From positions 2,971,001 through 3,035,000 of the forward strand of contig NZ_CP126889.1 of the NCBI RefSeq assembly GCF_030246845.1: a stretch of 64,000 bases of DNA. The letters run 5' to 3'. The stretch is from Enhydrobacter sp. (GTDB taxonomy: Bacteria; Pseudomonadota; Alphaproteobacteria; Reyranellales; Reyranellaceae). The notes under the pieces were generated by a model that worked only from the letters and a program-made list of their open reading frames with translations, was not told the origin of the DNA and made no database searches. Within the stretch, counting starts at the first letter, position 1. Every line of letters begins with the position of its first letter. Shown here one piece after another: positions 7,878-17,181 of the stretch. The position numbers and the translations under genes were made by a program.

Positions 7878-8780
7878 GTGGCGGTCTGGTCGTCCGCGAC
7901 ATTTGATTCGAAGCTCAAGGCGCAATTCACCGCCCTCTCGCCCCAACTGCAGGAGGCGGCGCGCTGGGTGATCGATCATCCCGACGATGTCGCACTGCTG
8001 TCGCTGCGCGAGCAGGCGAGGCGGTCGGGCGTCGCGCCGGTGACGCTCACCCGCCTCGCTCAGCGCTTCGACCTCAAGGGGTATGACGATATCCGGCGGC
8101 TTTATGCCGACGCGGTGCGCAAGCGGCCGGAAAGTTTCCACGGCCGGGCCCAGGAGCTGCTGGCGCGGCACGGCAGCGGGGGCGATGCGGCGCTGGCCCG
8201 GGATGTCTTCGCGGCCCTCGGGCGTCATCTGCAGGCCCTGTCGGCGCCCGATGCCGTGGCGCGCCTCGTCGCGGCGGCGGAGCTGATCGCCGCGGCCGAC
8301 CGCGTGTTCTGCCTCGGCCAGCGCTCGACCTTCGCCGTCGCCTTCATCTTCCACTACGTGCGCTCGCTGTTCGGCTCCAAGTCGGTGCTGCTCGACGGTC
8401 CCGGCGGGACCGGCCGCGACGCCCTGCGCAGCATCGGCCGCAAGGACGTGCTGCTTGCCGTCACGGCAGATCCCTACGTGCGTGAGACGGTCGAGACGGC
8501 GCGGTACGTCAAGACCCGCGGCGCCAGGGTCGTTGCCGTCACCGACAGCGATCTCTCGCCGCTTGCCGCCGTGGCCGACGGCGTCCTGCTGATCGGCACC
8601 GAGAGCCCGTCCTTCTTCCACACGATGACGCCGGCGTTCGCGGTAGTGGAGTGCCTGGCAGCCCTGGTGGCGGCCCGCCGCGGCAAGGAGACCCTGTCGG
8701 CGCTGGCGGAGAGCGAGCAGCAGCTCGCCGCCTTCAACACCTACGTGATCCGCAAGAAAAGGAAGAGAGTCCGGCCATGA
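7878..8780 (+). CDS. MurR/RpiR-family transcriptional regulator
   Basis: A 300-residue regulator with an N-terminal RpiR helix-turn-helix (about 1-80: LSPQLQEAARWVIDHPDDVA, then LREQARRSGVAPVTLTRLAQ) and a C-terminal SIS domain (about 125-255: ADRVFCLGQRSTFAVAF, VLLAVTADPYVRETVE, VVAVTDSDLSPLA). SIS domains usually bind phosphosugars, but in this neighbourhood an amino compound or its breakdown product is a more likely effector. It starts at GTG 7878. Its stop overlaps the aminotransferase ATG (ATGA at 8777), so it is co-translated with the genes it probably controls. Confidence 0.9.
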   Translation: MAVWSSATFDSKLKAQFTALSPQLQEAARWVIDHPDDVALLSLREQARRSGVAPVTLTRLAQRFDLKGYDDIRRLYADAVRKRPESFHGRAQELLARHGSGGDAALARDVFAALGRHLQALSAPDAVARLVAAAELIAAADRVFCLGQRSTFAVAFIFHYVRSLFGSKSVLLDGPGGTGRDALRSIGRKDVLLAVTADPYVRETVETARYVKTRGARVVAVTDSDLSPLAAVADGVLLIGTESPSFFHTMTPAFAVVECLAALVAARRGKETLSALAESEQQLAAFNTYVIRKKRKRVRP

Positions 8781-10114
8781 CCCATGTGCTGCATCGCCAG
8801 ATCCGGCATGCCTATCCGGCGGCTACGCTGGGACGCGGCATGACCATCCGCGATGCCGCCGGCAAGGAGTACATCGATGCTTCGGGCGGCGCGGCGGTTT
8901 CATGCCTGGGCCATTCCGATCCCGACGTGCTGGCGGCGCTGCATGCGCAGATCGACCGTCTCGACTATGCGCATACCGGCTTCTTCACGACTGCGGCGGC
9001 GGAAGAGCTGGCCGACGAGATGATCCGCCACGCCCCGGCCGGCATCGGCCATGTCTATTTCACCAGCGGCGGCTCGGAAGGCGTGGAGGCGGCGCTCAAG
9101 CTTGCGCGGCAATACTTCGTCGAGCGCGGCGAGCCGCAGCGCCGCCACTTCGTCGCCCGGCTGCAGAGCTATCACGGCAATACCCTGGGCGCGCTGTCGG
9201 TCGGCGGCAATCTTTGGCGCCGCCGCCCCTTCGAGCCGATCCTGCTCGGCAATGTGCACCATGTGTCGCCGTGCTATGAATATCGCGGCCGCCGGAGCGA
9301 CGAGACGCCGGAAACCTATGGCGAGCGTCTGGCGCAGGAACTTGCCGACAAGATCGACGCGCTTGGCGGCGACAAGGTGATCGCCTTCATCGCCGAGACG
9401 GTCGTGGGCGCCACGCTGGGCGCCGTGCTGCCGGTGCCGGGCTATTTCAGGCGCGTGCGCGAGATCTGCGACCGGCACGGCATTCTCCTGATCCTCGACG
9501 AGGTGATGTGCGGCATCGGCCGCACCGGTACGCTGCATGCCTGCGAACAGGAAGGGGTGGCGCCCGATCTCATGGTGGTGGCCAAGGGGCTGGGCGGCGG
9601 CTATGCGCCGATCGGCGCGGTCATGGTGAACGAGCGGATTGTACAGGCGCTGGCCGACGGTTCGGGCGCCTTCCAGCACGGCCACACTTACATGGGCCAT
9701 CCGCTGGCCTGTGCCGCCGCGCTCGCGGTGCAGCGCGTGATCCGGCGCGACGATCTCCTGGCCAATGTCCGCCGCCAGGGCGACCATCTCGCGCGGCGCC
9801 TCAACGAGCGCTTCGGCAACCATCCGTTCGTCGGCGACGTGCGCGGGCGCGGCCTCTTCCAGGCGATCGAGCTGGTGGCCGATCGCGGCACCAAGGAACC
9901 GTTCGACCCGGCCCTGAAGCTGCATGCCCGCGTCAAGCAGGCGGCCATGGAGCGCGGGCTGATGGTCTATCCGATGGGCGGCACCGTGGATGGCGCGCGC
10001 GGCGACCACGTCCTGCTGGCGCCGCCTTTCATCGTCGACCCGGCGGCGATCGACACCATCGTCGAGCGGCTGAGCGAGGCGGTCGATGCGGCGATCGCGG
10101 CCGCAGGCAAGTGA
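8777..10114 (+). CDS. class III PLP-dependent aminotransferase
   Basis: A 445-residue omega-aminotransferase-type enzyme. [20 protein letters not shown] opens the fold, [20 protein letters not shown] is the PLP phosphate-binding region, [14 protein letters not shown] supplies the PLP aspartate, and [18 protein letters not shown] carries the Schiff-base Lys270. The [19 protein letters not shown] and [10 protein letters not shown] motifs are also typical. It would move the amino group of an omega-amino acid or amine to a keto acid. It is translationally coupled to the RpiR regulator and followed after 31 bases by the TAXI binding protein, suggesting it processes the imported substrate. Confidence 0.93.
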   Translation: MTHVLHRQIRHAYPAATLGRGMTIRDAAGKEYIDASGGAAVSCLGHSDPDVLAALHAQIDRLDYAHTGFFTTAAAEELADEMIRHAPAGIGHVYFTSGGSEGVEAALKLARQYFVERGEPQRRHFVARLQSYHGNTLGALSVGGNLWRRRPFEPILLGNVHHVSPCYEYRGRRSDETPETYGERLAQELADKIDALGGDKVIAFIAETVVGATLGAVLPVPGYFRRVREICDRHGILLILDEVMCGIGRTGTLHACEQEGVAPDLMVVAKGLGGGYAPIGAVMVNERIVQALADGSGAFQHGHTYMGHPLACAAALAVQRVIRRDDLLANVRRQGDHLARRLNERFGNHPFVGDVRGRGLFQAIELVADRGTKEPFDPALKLHARVKQAAMERGLMVYPMGGTVDGARGDHVLLAPPFIVDPAAIDTIVERLSEAVDAAIAAAGK

Positions 10115-10145
10115 TCGAGGCGATACCCATCAACAGGAGGCAAGG

Positions 10146-11126
10146 ATGTTCAAAGGCAAGATCATGACCGCGGGAGGGCTCGTCGCGGCGGCCCTGTTCG
10201 CCCTCTCGTCGCTGCCGGCGCCGGTCGCGGCGCAGCAGAAATTCGTCACCATCGGCACCGGCGGCGTCACCGGCGTCTACTACGCAGTGGGTGGCGCGGT
10301 CTGCCGGTTGATGAACAAGCAGCGCGCGAAGACGGGCATTCGCTGCTCGGTCGAATCGACCGGCGGCTCGGTCTTCAACGCCAATGCGATCGGCACCGGC
10401 GAGCAGGATTTCGGCATGGCCCAGTCCGACGTCCAGTACAATGCGATCAAGGGGCTGGCGCAATTCAAGGGCAAGCCGATCGCCGACCTGCGCGCGGTCT
10501 TCTCGGTCCATCCGGAGCCCTTCACCGTGCTGGCGCGTCCCGATGCCGGCGTGACCAAGTTCGAGGACTTCAAGGGCAAGCGCTTCAATGTCGGCAATCC
10601 GGGGTCGGGCACGCTCGCCTCGATGGAGGAGCTTCTGAAGCAGATGGGCTGGACCAAGGCCAGCTTCTCCCTGGCCGCCGAGCTCAAGGCCGACGAGCAG
10701 GGCACGGCGCTCTGCGACAACAAGATCGACGGCTTCTTCTACGGCGTGGGCCATCCGTCGGCGGCGATCCAGGATCCGACCACGGCGTGCAGCGCCAAGC
10801 TGATCCCGCTCACCGGCAAGGCGGTCGACGAGCTGGTCAAGGAGCATCCCTACTACGCCTACGCCACCATCCCCGGCGGGATGTATGCCCACAATCCCGA
10901 ACCGACCAAGACCTACGGCGTGCTGGCGACCATGATGACATCGGCCAAGGTGCCGGACGAGGTGGTCTACGATCTCGTGAAGGCGGTGTTCGACAACTTC
11001 GACGAGTTCAAGAAGCTCCATCCCGCTTTCGCCCACCTCGATCCCAAGCACATGGTCAAGGATGGCCTGTCGGCGCCGCTGCATCCCGGGGCGGTCAAGT
11101 ACTACAAGGAAAAGGGCTGGCTGTAG
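10146..11126 (+). CDS. TAXI-family TRAP transporter solute-binding protein
   Basis: A 326-residue periplasmic receptor. The signal peptide [20 protein letters not shown] ends near VAAQQKF, followed by the TAXI hallmark [20 protein letters not shown]. Later motifs are [32 protein letters not shown] and [19 protein letters not shown]. The ATG at 10146 follows a strong AGGAGG. TAXI receptors work with fused DctQM permeases, as encoded just downstream. The ligand is unknown; the linked aminotransferase suggests an amine or amino acid, although TAXI proteins are often assigned to glutamate or other organic acids. Confidence 0.93.
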   Translation: MFKGKIMTAGGLVAAALFALSSLPAPVAAQQKFVTIGTGGVTGVYYAVGGAVCRLMNKQRAKTGIRCSVESTGGSVFNANAIGTGEQDFGMAQSDVQYNAIKGLAQFKGKPIADLRAVFSVHPEPFTVLARPDAGVTKFEDFKGKRFNVGNPGSGTLASMEELLKQMGWTKASFSLAAELKADEQGTALCDNKIDGFFYGVGHPSAAIQDPTTACSAKLIPLTGKAVDELVKEHPYYAYATIPGGMYAHNPEPTKTYGVLATMMTSAKVPDEVVYDLVKAVFDNFDEFKKLHPAFAHLDPKHMVKDGLSAPLHPGAVKYYKEKGWL

Positions 11127-11142
11127 TCCGGCAATCGGCGAA

Positions 11143-11163
11143 GGGCGGCGGCCGCCGCCGCCC
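11143..11163 (+). promoter_or_regulatory. intercistronic stem-loop after TAXI receptor gene
   Basis: A perfect 9-bp stem, GGGCGGCGG and CCGCCGCCC, with a CCG loop lies 16 bases after the receptor stop and 20 bases before the permease ATG. There is no T-tract. Such stems commonly stabilise the upstream binding-protein mRNA and lower expression of the downstream permease. Confidence 0.5.
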
Positions 11164-11183
11164 GCTGCTGCGAGAGGCACGAG

Positions 11184-13784
11184 ATGAGCGACAGCACGGC
11201 ACCGACCGCCTCGCGTGAGGCGCTGGAGAACCTGGTCGCGGAAGCCGATACCGGCGCGCGCAAGCCGTCGGGACCGGTCAAGCGCCTGATCTTCATCATC
11301 GCGCTCTGCTGGGCGCTGTTTCAGCTCTGGTACGCCTCGCCGCTGCCCTACCTGCTCAACGTCGGCGTGGTGAACGACGGTCAGGCGCGCGTCATTCATC
11401 TCTGCTTCGCCTTCCTGCTGGCCTTCACGAGCTTCCCGGCATTCAAGCGTTCGCCGCGCGACCGCGTGCCGGTCACGGACTGGATCCTGGCCGGCCTCGG
11501 CATCGTCTCGGCGGGCTACCTGCTGCTGTTCTACCGCGAGCTGTCGCAGCGCTCTGGGCTGCCCACCACGCCCGACGTGGTCGTGTCGGTGATCGGCGTG
11601 CTGCTGCTGCTCGAGGCCGCGCGGCGGGCGGTCGGCCCGGCCTTGGCGGTGATCGCGGCCCTCATGCTGTTCTACATGTTCGCCGGCCCCTGGATGCCGG
11701 GGCTGATGGCGCACAAGGGCACGTCGCTGGCACGCGCCTCGTCGCAGATGTGGCTCACCTCCGAAGGCATCTTCGGCGTGGCGCTCGGCGTCTCCACCAA
11801 CGTCGTGTTCTTCTTCGTGCTGTTCGGCAGCCTGCTCGAGAAGGCGGGCGCAGGAAACTACTTCATCCAGCTCGCCTTCGCGCTGCTCGGCACGTTCCGC
11901 GGCGGCCCCGCCAAGGCGGGCGTCGTGGCCTCGGGCATGACCGGCATGATCTCGGGCTCCTCGGTCGCCAACACGGTCACGACCGGCACCTTCACCATTC
12001 CGCTGATGCGGCGCGTCGGCTACTCGGCCGTGAAGGCGGGCGCGATCGAGTGCGCCGCCGGCGTGAATGGCCAGCTCATGCCGCCCGTCATGGGCGCCGC
12101 CGCCTTCCTGATCGCCGAATATGTCGGGATCACCTACGCCGAGGTCGTGAAGCATGCCTTCGTGCCCGCATTCCTGACCTACGGCGCGCTGTTCTACATC
12201 GTCGATATCGAGGCGGCGAAGGCGGGGTTGCGCGGCCTGCCGCGCTCGGCCGCCGGCTCGATCTATCATTCGTTCCTGCGCGGCCTGATGACGATCTGCG
12301 GCATCATCGTGCTGAGCGGCATCGTCTACTGGGGCATCGGCTGGACCAAGGATCTGTTCGGCGATGCGGCGAGCTGGCTGATCGGCGCCGCCGCGGTCGC
12401 GGCCTATATCGGTTTGGTGCGCTACAAGGCGCGCCATCCCGATCTGCCGCAGGATGATCCGTCGAAGGCGATCGTGAAGGTGCCGGACTTCTTCGAGACC
12501 GCCCGCACCGGCCTGCACTACATGCTGCCGGTCGTCGTGCTGATCTGGTGCCTGATGGTGGAGCAGCTTTCGCCCGGCCTCAGCGCCTTCTGGGGCACGG
12601 TGTTCCTGATCTTCATCATGCTGACCCAGCGGCCGCTCGTCGCCATTTTCCGCAAGGAGGGCGAGCTCGCGGGGCATGTCCGCGAAGGTTTCCACGATCT
12701 CGCCTCGGCGCTCGAGAGCGCGTCGCGCAACATGACCTCGGTCGGCATCGCGACGGCGGCGGCCGGCATCATCGTGGGTACGGTGGCGCTCACGGGCATT
12801 GGCCTCGTGATGACCGAGATCGTCGAAAGCGCGTCGGGCGGCAGCCTGATCATCATGCTGATCCTGACGGCTTTCATCTGCCTGCTGCTCGGCATCGGCA
12901 TGCCGACGACGGCGAACTACGTCGTGGTGGCGACCCTGATGGCGCCAGTCGTGGTGGAGATCGCGCAACAGAACGACCTCGCCGTGCCGCTGGTCGCCGT
13001 CCACATGTTCGTCTTCTACTTCGGGCTCATGGCGGACGTGCATCCGCCGGTCGGGCTCGCGGCCTATGCTGCGGCGGCGATCTCGGGGGCCGATCCGATC
13101 AAGACCGGCCTGCAGGGTTTCTGGTACGAGATCCGGACCGGGCTGCTGCCGTTCATCTTCATCTTCAACTCCGAGCTGCTGCTGATCGATGTCGGCGGCC
13201 CGTTCAATCTCGCGATGGTGCTCGTCTGCTCGATCGTGGCCATGGGCTGCTTCGTCGCCGCGACGCAGAACTGGCTGCTGACGCGCAACCGCTGGTATGA
13301 GACCGTGCTGCTGCTGCTGATCTGCTTCACCCTGTTCCGGCCAGGCTATTGGCTCGACAGGTTCGAGGCCCCGTTCAACGCCCATCCAGCGGGCGAGATC
13401 CTCGCCGTCGCGGGCAGCTTGCCCGAGAACGAGACGCTGCGCTTCCGCGTGATGAGCCAGAACCGCGCCGGCGAGGATGTCGAGAAGACGGTAAGGTTGA
13501 CCATGAAGGCCGGCAAGGATGGCGCCGACCGCTTGCGCAGCGCGGGGCTCGGTCTCGCGCAGGGCGGCGAGCCCATGGTCCAGACCGTGCGCTTCGGCAG
13601 CGAGGCTGCCAAGTACGGGCTGGCGGCCGGTGACACGATCACCGCCGTGCTGGTGAAGGCAGACCGGCCGAGCCGCTACTGGGCGTCGATCCCGGCTTTC
13701 CTGCTGCTGGCCGTCATCGTGCTGCTGCAGTTGCGGCGCCGGAACCGATCGGGAACACATGCGGCCATTGCAGCCATGGCGTAA
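11184..13784 (+). CDS. TRAP transporter fused permease (DctQ-DctM), TAXI type
   Basis: An 866-residue polytopic membrane protein. A short N-terminal membrane part (LIFIIALCWALFQLWYA and following helices) corresponds to DctQ, followed by the large DctM-like region with GMTGMISGSSVANTVTTGTF, AGVNGQLMPPVMGAAAFLI, GIGMPTTANYVVVATLMAP and ADVHPPVGLAAYAAAAISGA. The C-terminus (from about residue 710) adds more helices and a soluble insert like DUF3394, including FGSEAAKYGLAAGD, which has a PDZ-like look, then a final membrane helix. It imports the TAXI-bound substrate using an ion gradient. It is preceded by GAGAGG and the stem-loop at 11143. Confidence 0.93.
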   Translation: MSDSTAPTASREALENLVAEADTGARKPSGPVKRLIFIIALCWALFQLWYASPLPYLLNVGVVNDGQARVIHLCFAFLLAFTSFPAFKRSPRDRVPVTDWILAGLGIVSAGYLLLFYRELSQRSGLPTTPDVVVSVIGVLLLLEAARRAVGPALAVIAALMLFYMFAGPWMPGLMAHKGTSLARASSQMWLTSEGIFGVALGVSTNVVFFFVLFGSLLEKAGAGNYFIQLAFALLGTFRGGPAKAGVVASGMTGMISGSSVANTVTTGTFTIPLMRRVGYSAVKAGAIECAAGVNGQLMPPVMGAAAFLIAEYVGITYAEVVKHAFVPAFLTYGALFYIVDIEAAKAGLRGLPRSAAGSIYHSFLRGLMTICGIIVLSGIVYWGIGWTKDLFGDAASWLIGAAAVAAYIGLVRYKARHPDLPQDDPSKAIVKVPDFFETARTGLHYMLPVVVLIWCLMVEQLSPGLSAFWGTVFLIFIMLTQRPLVAIFRKEGELAGHVREGFHDLASALESASRNMTSVGIATAAAGIIVGTVALTGIGLVMTEIVESASGGSLIIMLILTAFICLLLGIGMPTTANYVVVATLMAPVVVEIAQQNDLAVPLVAVHMFVFYFGLMADVHPPVGLAAYAAAAISGADPIKTGLQGFWYEIRTGLLPFIFIFNSELLLIDVGGPFNLAMVLVCSIVAMGCFVAATQNWLLTRNRWYETVLLLLICFTLFRPGYWLDRFEAPFNAHPAGEILAVAGSLPENETLRFRVMSQNRAGEDVEKTVRLTMKAGKDGADRLRSAGLGLAQGGEPMVQTVRFGSEAAKYGLAAGDTITAVLVKADRPSRYWASIPAFLLLAVIVLLQLRRRNRSGTHAAIAAMA

Positions 13785-13832
13785 CCATAATCGCCGGATG
13801 TAGTCTTTCTCGATTGTTCGAGAGGGATATTC

Positions 13833-14333
13833 GTGCGCGCGATTTCAACCGCAATTCTGGCGATCATCGGCATGGCACTCGCCATGCCCGTCCTTGCCGA
13901 TCCAGGCCACGGTCATGGCAAGGGGCAGGGGCAAGGCAACGACAACGGGCAAGGCCAGGGCAACGGTCCGCCGGGCAAATGGGGCGGCAGTCCCGGCCAG
14001 CCATCCGGTCAGGTCAATATCGTGATCTCGCCGTACGACCGCACCACGGTCTACAACTACTACCGCACGGAGTACGTCGCCGGCCATTGCCCGCCGGGCC
14101 TCGCGAAGAAGCACAATGGCTGCCTTCCCCCCGGCCAGGCCAAGAAGCTGTGGGTGATCGGCCAGCCGCTGCCGGTGGGCGTCGTCTACTACCCACTCCC
14201 ACCCGTGCTGCTCGGCCAGCTCTCGCCGGCGCCGGCGGGATACCAGTATGTCCGCGTCGCCAACGATATCCTGCTGATGGCCATCGGCACCCGTCTCATC
14301 GCGGGGGCCTTGGCTGATCTCAGCAGCTTCTAG
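13833..14333 (+). CDS. secreted RcnB-like protein, copy 1
   Basis: A 166-residue protein starting at GTG 13833 with GAGAGGG upstream. The signal peptide ends at VLA|DPGHGHGKGQG, followed by a Gly/Gln/Asn/His-rich low-complexity segment and a folded part. That part contains VYNYYRTEYVAGHCPPGLAK, KHNGCLPPGQAKKLWVIGQP, LPVGVVYYPLPP and YQYVRVANDILLMAIGTRLI. The C-terminal pattern resembles RcnB-type periplasmic proteins linked to metal homeostasis and envelope stress. A CPP-x-L-x-K, four-residue spacer, GCLP-x-G motif supplies two cysteines that could pair or bind metal. A shorter paralogue follows. The exact role is unknown. Confidence 0.7.
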   Translation: MRAISTAILAIIGMALAMPVLADPGHGHGKGQGQGNDNGQGQGNGPPGKWGGSPGQPSGQVNIVISPYDRTTVYNYYRTEYVAGHCPPGLAKKHNGCLPPGQAKKLWVIGQPLPVGVVYYPLPPVLLGQLSPAPAGYQYVRVANDILLMAIGTRLIAGALADLSSF

Positions 14334-14368
14334 GTCTTGCGAACGGCCGCGGATGCGTGGAGTTTCAT

Positions 14369-14824
14369 GTGCGGCCGCGCTTCATCGTGCTTGCTTGCAT
14401 CGTGGGCCTCGCCCTCGCCGCCATCGTCCGCAATGAAAGAGCGGCGGCGCCCATAAGCGCGGCAGCGACAGCGCGCCCGGCGCCGGCGCTGCCGGGTCTC
14501 ACGATTTCAGAACGCGATCGCGACGCAATCTACGACTACTACGGCGTCGACCATCCCGACGGCGGCTGCCCGCCCGAGCTGACGAAGGAAAGCAGTGGCT
14601 GCCTTCCCGCCGGCGGCGGCAGGGGGAGCTGGGCCGTCGGCCGGCCGTTGCCGGGCCAGGTGATCCCTTATCCGCTGCCAGCCGTGTTGCTGGGGCACCT
14701 CACGCCGCCGCCGAACGGCTATCAGTATGCGCGCGTGGGAGACGATGTGCTGATCATCGACACCCGGTCGCGCATCGTCGCCGGCGCGGTCGCCGGTATC
14801 GCCGCAACTAGGACTTCGCCTTGA
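14369..14824 (+). CDS. secreted RcnB-like protein, copy 2
   Basis: A 151-residue paralogue of the preceding gene, starting at GTG 14369, preceded at six bases by GGAG (an upstream GTG at 14357 is also in frame). MRPRFIVLACIVGLALAA is a signal peptide or N-terminal anchor. The conserved block reads RDAIYDYYGVDHPDGGCPPE, SSGCLPAGGGRGSW, VGRPLPGQVIPYPLPAVLLG and YQYARVGDDVLIIDTRSRIV. It lacks the Gly/Gln-rich segment of copy 1 but keeps the same two cysteines. The C-terminal end overlaps the convergent GFA gene by 17 bases. This looks like a tandem duplication with divergence. Confidence 0.65.
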   Translation: MRPRFIVLACIVGLALAAIVRNERAAAPISAAATARPAPALPGLTISERDRDAIYDYYGVDHPDGGCPPELTKESSGCLPAGGGRGSWAVGRPLPGQVIPYPLPAVLLGHLTPPPNGYQYARVGDDVLIIDTRSRIVAGAVAGIAATRTSP

Positions 14825-15293
14825 CGGCGGCAAACCGGTCCTGGCTCGCCTTCGGCCACATCTCCCGGGGCCGATAGTACTCGCGCACCGCCGGCACGCC
14901 CTCCGGCAGGATCACCCAGGGCTGCTTGGACATGGTGAAGATGTGGATGTCGGGCGGCAGCCGGTCGGGTTCGTCGAGCGTGCCTACCCGCATGAAGCGC
15001 ACGCCGTCCCCCGCCCCCGCGTAGTTGCTCCAGACCGCGATTCGGCACACCGGGCAGCGCCAGATCCGCTGGCCCTTGCCGCTGGCAGATGGCGTGTCGA
15101 CCATCTCGACCTCGCCGCTCAGCAGCTCGACCCGATCGGCCTCGATCATGGCGTTGAGGGCGAAGGCCGTGCCGGTTTCGCGCTGGCACCAGCGGCAATG
15201 GCAGCAATGGACGAACATCGGCCGCGACGTCATGCGGTAGCGCACATGGCGGCAGGTGCAGCCGCCTTCGAAGATCTCGGTCTCGCTGGCCAT
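14808..15293 (-). CDS. GFA/CENP-V-family zinc-binding protein
   Basis: A 161-residue protein of the glutathione-dependent formaldehyde-activating (GFA) fold. Zinc-binding cysteines are visible: C12 and C14 (GGCTCRHVRY), the CCHCRWC cluster at 30-36, and C80/C83 (WRCPVCRIAVW). It ends IFTMSKQPWVILPEGVPAV, as in many family members. Despite the family name, most GFA proteins have no demonstrated formaldehyde role. The start at 15293 is chosen because of GGGAGC upstream and because the conserved domain begins directly; an in-frame extension to 15401 would run into the divergent SDR gene. Confidence 0.85.
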   Translation of the reverse strand: MASETEIFEGGCTCRHVRYRMTSRPMFVHCCHCRWCQRETGTAFALNAMIEADRVELLSGEVEMVDTPSASGKGQRIWRCPVCRIAVWSNYAGAGDGVRFMRVGTLDEPDRLPPDIHIFTMSKQPWVILPEGVPAVREYYRPREMWPKASQDRFAAVKAKS

Positions 15294-15352
15294 GGTGCGA
15301 AGCTCCCGGCTAAGGTCCCGCCGACGCATAACATCGCGGCGGGAGAAGAGGA

Positions 15353-16141
15353 ATGGCCGGACGTCTCGAGGGCAAGGTGGCGGTGGTGACAGGTGCGGCA
15401 CCGCGCGGCGACGGCGTCGGCAACGGCATGGCGACCGCCATCCTGTTCGCGCGCGAGGGCGCCAAGGTCGTGCTGGTGAACCGCAGCGCCGAACGGGCTG
15501 AGAAGCTCGCCCGACAGATCAGGAAGGAAGGTGGGGAAGCGTCCATCTTTGCCGGTGACGTCGCGAAGCCGGAAGTCGCCCAGGCGATGGCGGATTTCGC
15601 GATGAGCACCTACGGCCGGCTCGACGTGCTGCACAACAACGTGGGCGTCGGGGCCGCCGGCACGCCCGAAACCGTGACGCTCGCCGACTGGAACAAGGTT
15701 CTGGAGGCCAATCTGACGACGACGATGCTCTGCACCAGGCATTGCCTGCCCAGGATGAAGGAGGGCGGCGGCGGTTCGGTCATCATGGTGTCGTCGATCG
15801 CAGGTGCCGTCGGCCTGATGGGCAGTGCCGGCGCCGTCGCCTATGCGACCGCCAAGGCAGGCCTGCACGGCTTCACGATGTCCGTCGCGGCCGACTATGC
15901 GACCCAGAACATCCGCGCCAACTGCATTGTCGTGGGCTCGGTGCATACGCCGATGGTGGCCCATCTCGGGGCCGAGGCACGCGAGCGGCGCAAGAAGATG
16001 GTGCCGATGCAGACCGAGGGCACGGCCTGGGACATCGCCCATGGCGCGGTCTATCTCGCCTCCGACGAATCGCGCTGGGTCACCGGCGTGATGCTGCCGA
16101 TCGACGGCGGCCTGACAGCGCTCAGGGCGTGGCCGCGTTGA
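15353..16141 (+). CDS. SDR-family oxidoreductase
   Basis: A 262-residue short-chain dehydrogenase. The Rossmann motif is an extended variant, VVTGAAPRGDGVGNGMATAI, instead of the usual TGxxxGIG. It is followed by LDVLHNNVGVGAAG, IMVSSIAGAVG, the active-site YATAK and the C-terminal WVTGVMLPIDGGLTALRAW. Substrate cannot be inferred. RBS AGAAGAGG precedes the ATG. Its end overlaps the convergent EamA transporter gene by 20 bases. Confidence 0.9.
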   Translation: MAGRLEGKVAVVTGAAPRGDGVGNGMATAILFAREGAKVVLVNRSAERAEKLARQIRKEGGEASIFAGDVAKPEVAQAMADFAMSTYGRLDVLHNNVGVGAAGTPETVTLADWNKVLEANLTTTMLCTRHCLPRMKEGGGGSVIMVSSIAGAVGLMGSAGAVAYATAKAGLHGFTMSVAADYATQNIRANCIVVGSVHTPMVAHLGAEARERRKKMVPMQTEGTAWDIAHGAVYLASDESRWVTGVMLPIDGGLTALRAWPR

Positions 16142-17081
16142 GCCGCCGGGACGATCGGCGGACCATCCGGCGATCGTGGTGCCAGGTGTAGAGGCCGCCG
16201 GCCACGACGATGACAGCGCCCAGGATCGTCCAGTTGTCCGGAACATTGCCGAAGACGAGGAAGCCCAGCACCGTCGCCCAGACGAGCAGCGTGTAGGCAT
16301 AGGGCTGCAGCGCGCCCGCTTCGGCATAGTCGAGCGCCTTGATGAGCGCGTAATGGGCCACCGACCCGATCAGGGAGATGGCGACCAGCAGGGCCCACGC
16401 CGCCGCGGAGGGCCATCGCCACTCGAACGGACCGACGAAGCTCATGGCGATGAAGGCCACGATCGCCGACCAGAGGAGCGACGTGTCGGGCTGGTCGTGC
16501 CGGGCGGCGAGCCGGGTCAGGATCTGGTAGCCGGCCCACAGGACGGCGCCGGCCAGCGGCAGCAGCAACGGCCAGTCGAAGGTCCGAAAGCCCGGCCGCA
16601 CGATCAGCAGCACGCCGGCCAGTCCCGCCGCCACCGCGAGCCAGCGCGCCAGGCCGGCGCGCTCGCCGAGGAAGACGACGCCGAGGGCGATCACGATCAG
16701 CGGCGAGGTGGCGGCGACGGCATGGGTCTCGGCCAAGGGCAGGTAGCGGAAGGCGAGGATGAACGTTGCTGCCTCGACGACTGCGACCAGGGAGCGGCCG
16801 ATCTGCAGCCATGGTCGATTTGCGCGGACCGCGGCCCGCACGCCGCGGCGCCGGGCGATGAACAAGGCGAACAGGCAGAGGAGGCCGTAGCGGATCCACA
16901 TGATCTGCCCCACCGCGTAGTCGACCACCAGTGTCTTGCTGATGGCGTCCATGCCGGCGAAGCACAGCATCGCCAGCATGGTGAGGAGCGCGCCGAGCGA
17001 GTTGCGGTTGAGGCCCGCCTTGCCGGCTTCGACGGCAGGTGCCGCGCCGGGGACGGCGAGGTCGTGGTGCTTTTCATTCAT
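16122..17081 (-). CDS. EamA/DMT-superfamily transporter
   Basis: A 319-residue inner-membrane protein with about ten hydrophobic helices in two EamA repeats. The first repeat begins GALLTMLAMLCFAGMDAISK and ends near LGVVFLGERAGLARWLAVAA; the second includes ALLVAISLIGSVAHYALIKA and VWATVLGFLVFGNVPDNWTI, ending in an Arg-rich tail. This is the S-adenosylmethionine/drug-metabolite exporter style of DMT protein; the substrate is unknown. The start MNEKHHDL at 17081 is chosen because upstream in-frame residues are not membrane-like. It is divergent from the amidohydrolase at 17182. Confidence 0.85.
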   Translation of the reverse strand: MNEKHHDLAVPGAAPAVEAGKAGLNRNSLGALLTMLAMLCFAGMDAISKTLVVDYAVGQIMWIRYGLLCLFALFIARRRGVRAAVRANRPWLQIGRSLVAVVEAATFILAFRYLPLAETHAVAATSPLIVIALGVVFLGERAGLARWLAVAAGLAGVLLIVRPGFRTFDWPLLLPLAGAVLWAGYQILTRLAARHDQPDTSLLWSAIVAFIAMSFVGPFEWRWPSAAAWALLVAISLIGSVAHYALIKALDYAEAGALQPYAYTLLVWATVLGFLVFGNVPDNWTILGAVIVVAGGLYTWHHDRRMVRRSSRRLNAATP

Positions 17082-17181
17082 TGTATTTCGGCCGGCGATC
17101 CTAGGGGGCCAGCCATGCACTGGCCAGCGATTGACCCCCGGCCGACGAGGCGTAGGCTCGATGCAACTATCGGAGGCTGCC

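Noticed and set aside
10029..13760. A very long open frame (1243 codons) on the minus strand across the TAXI receptor and permease genes
   Set aside because: It is antisense to two clear transporter genes, has a composition of Arg, His, Gln and Gly repeats with no recognisable domain, and arises from strong GC bias at third positions.
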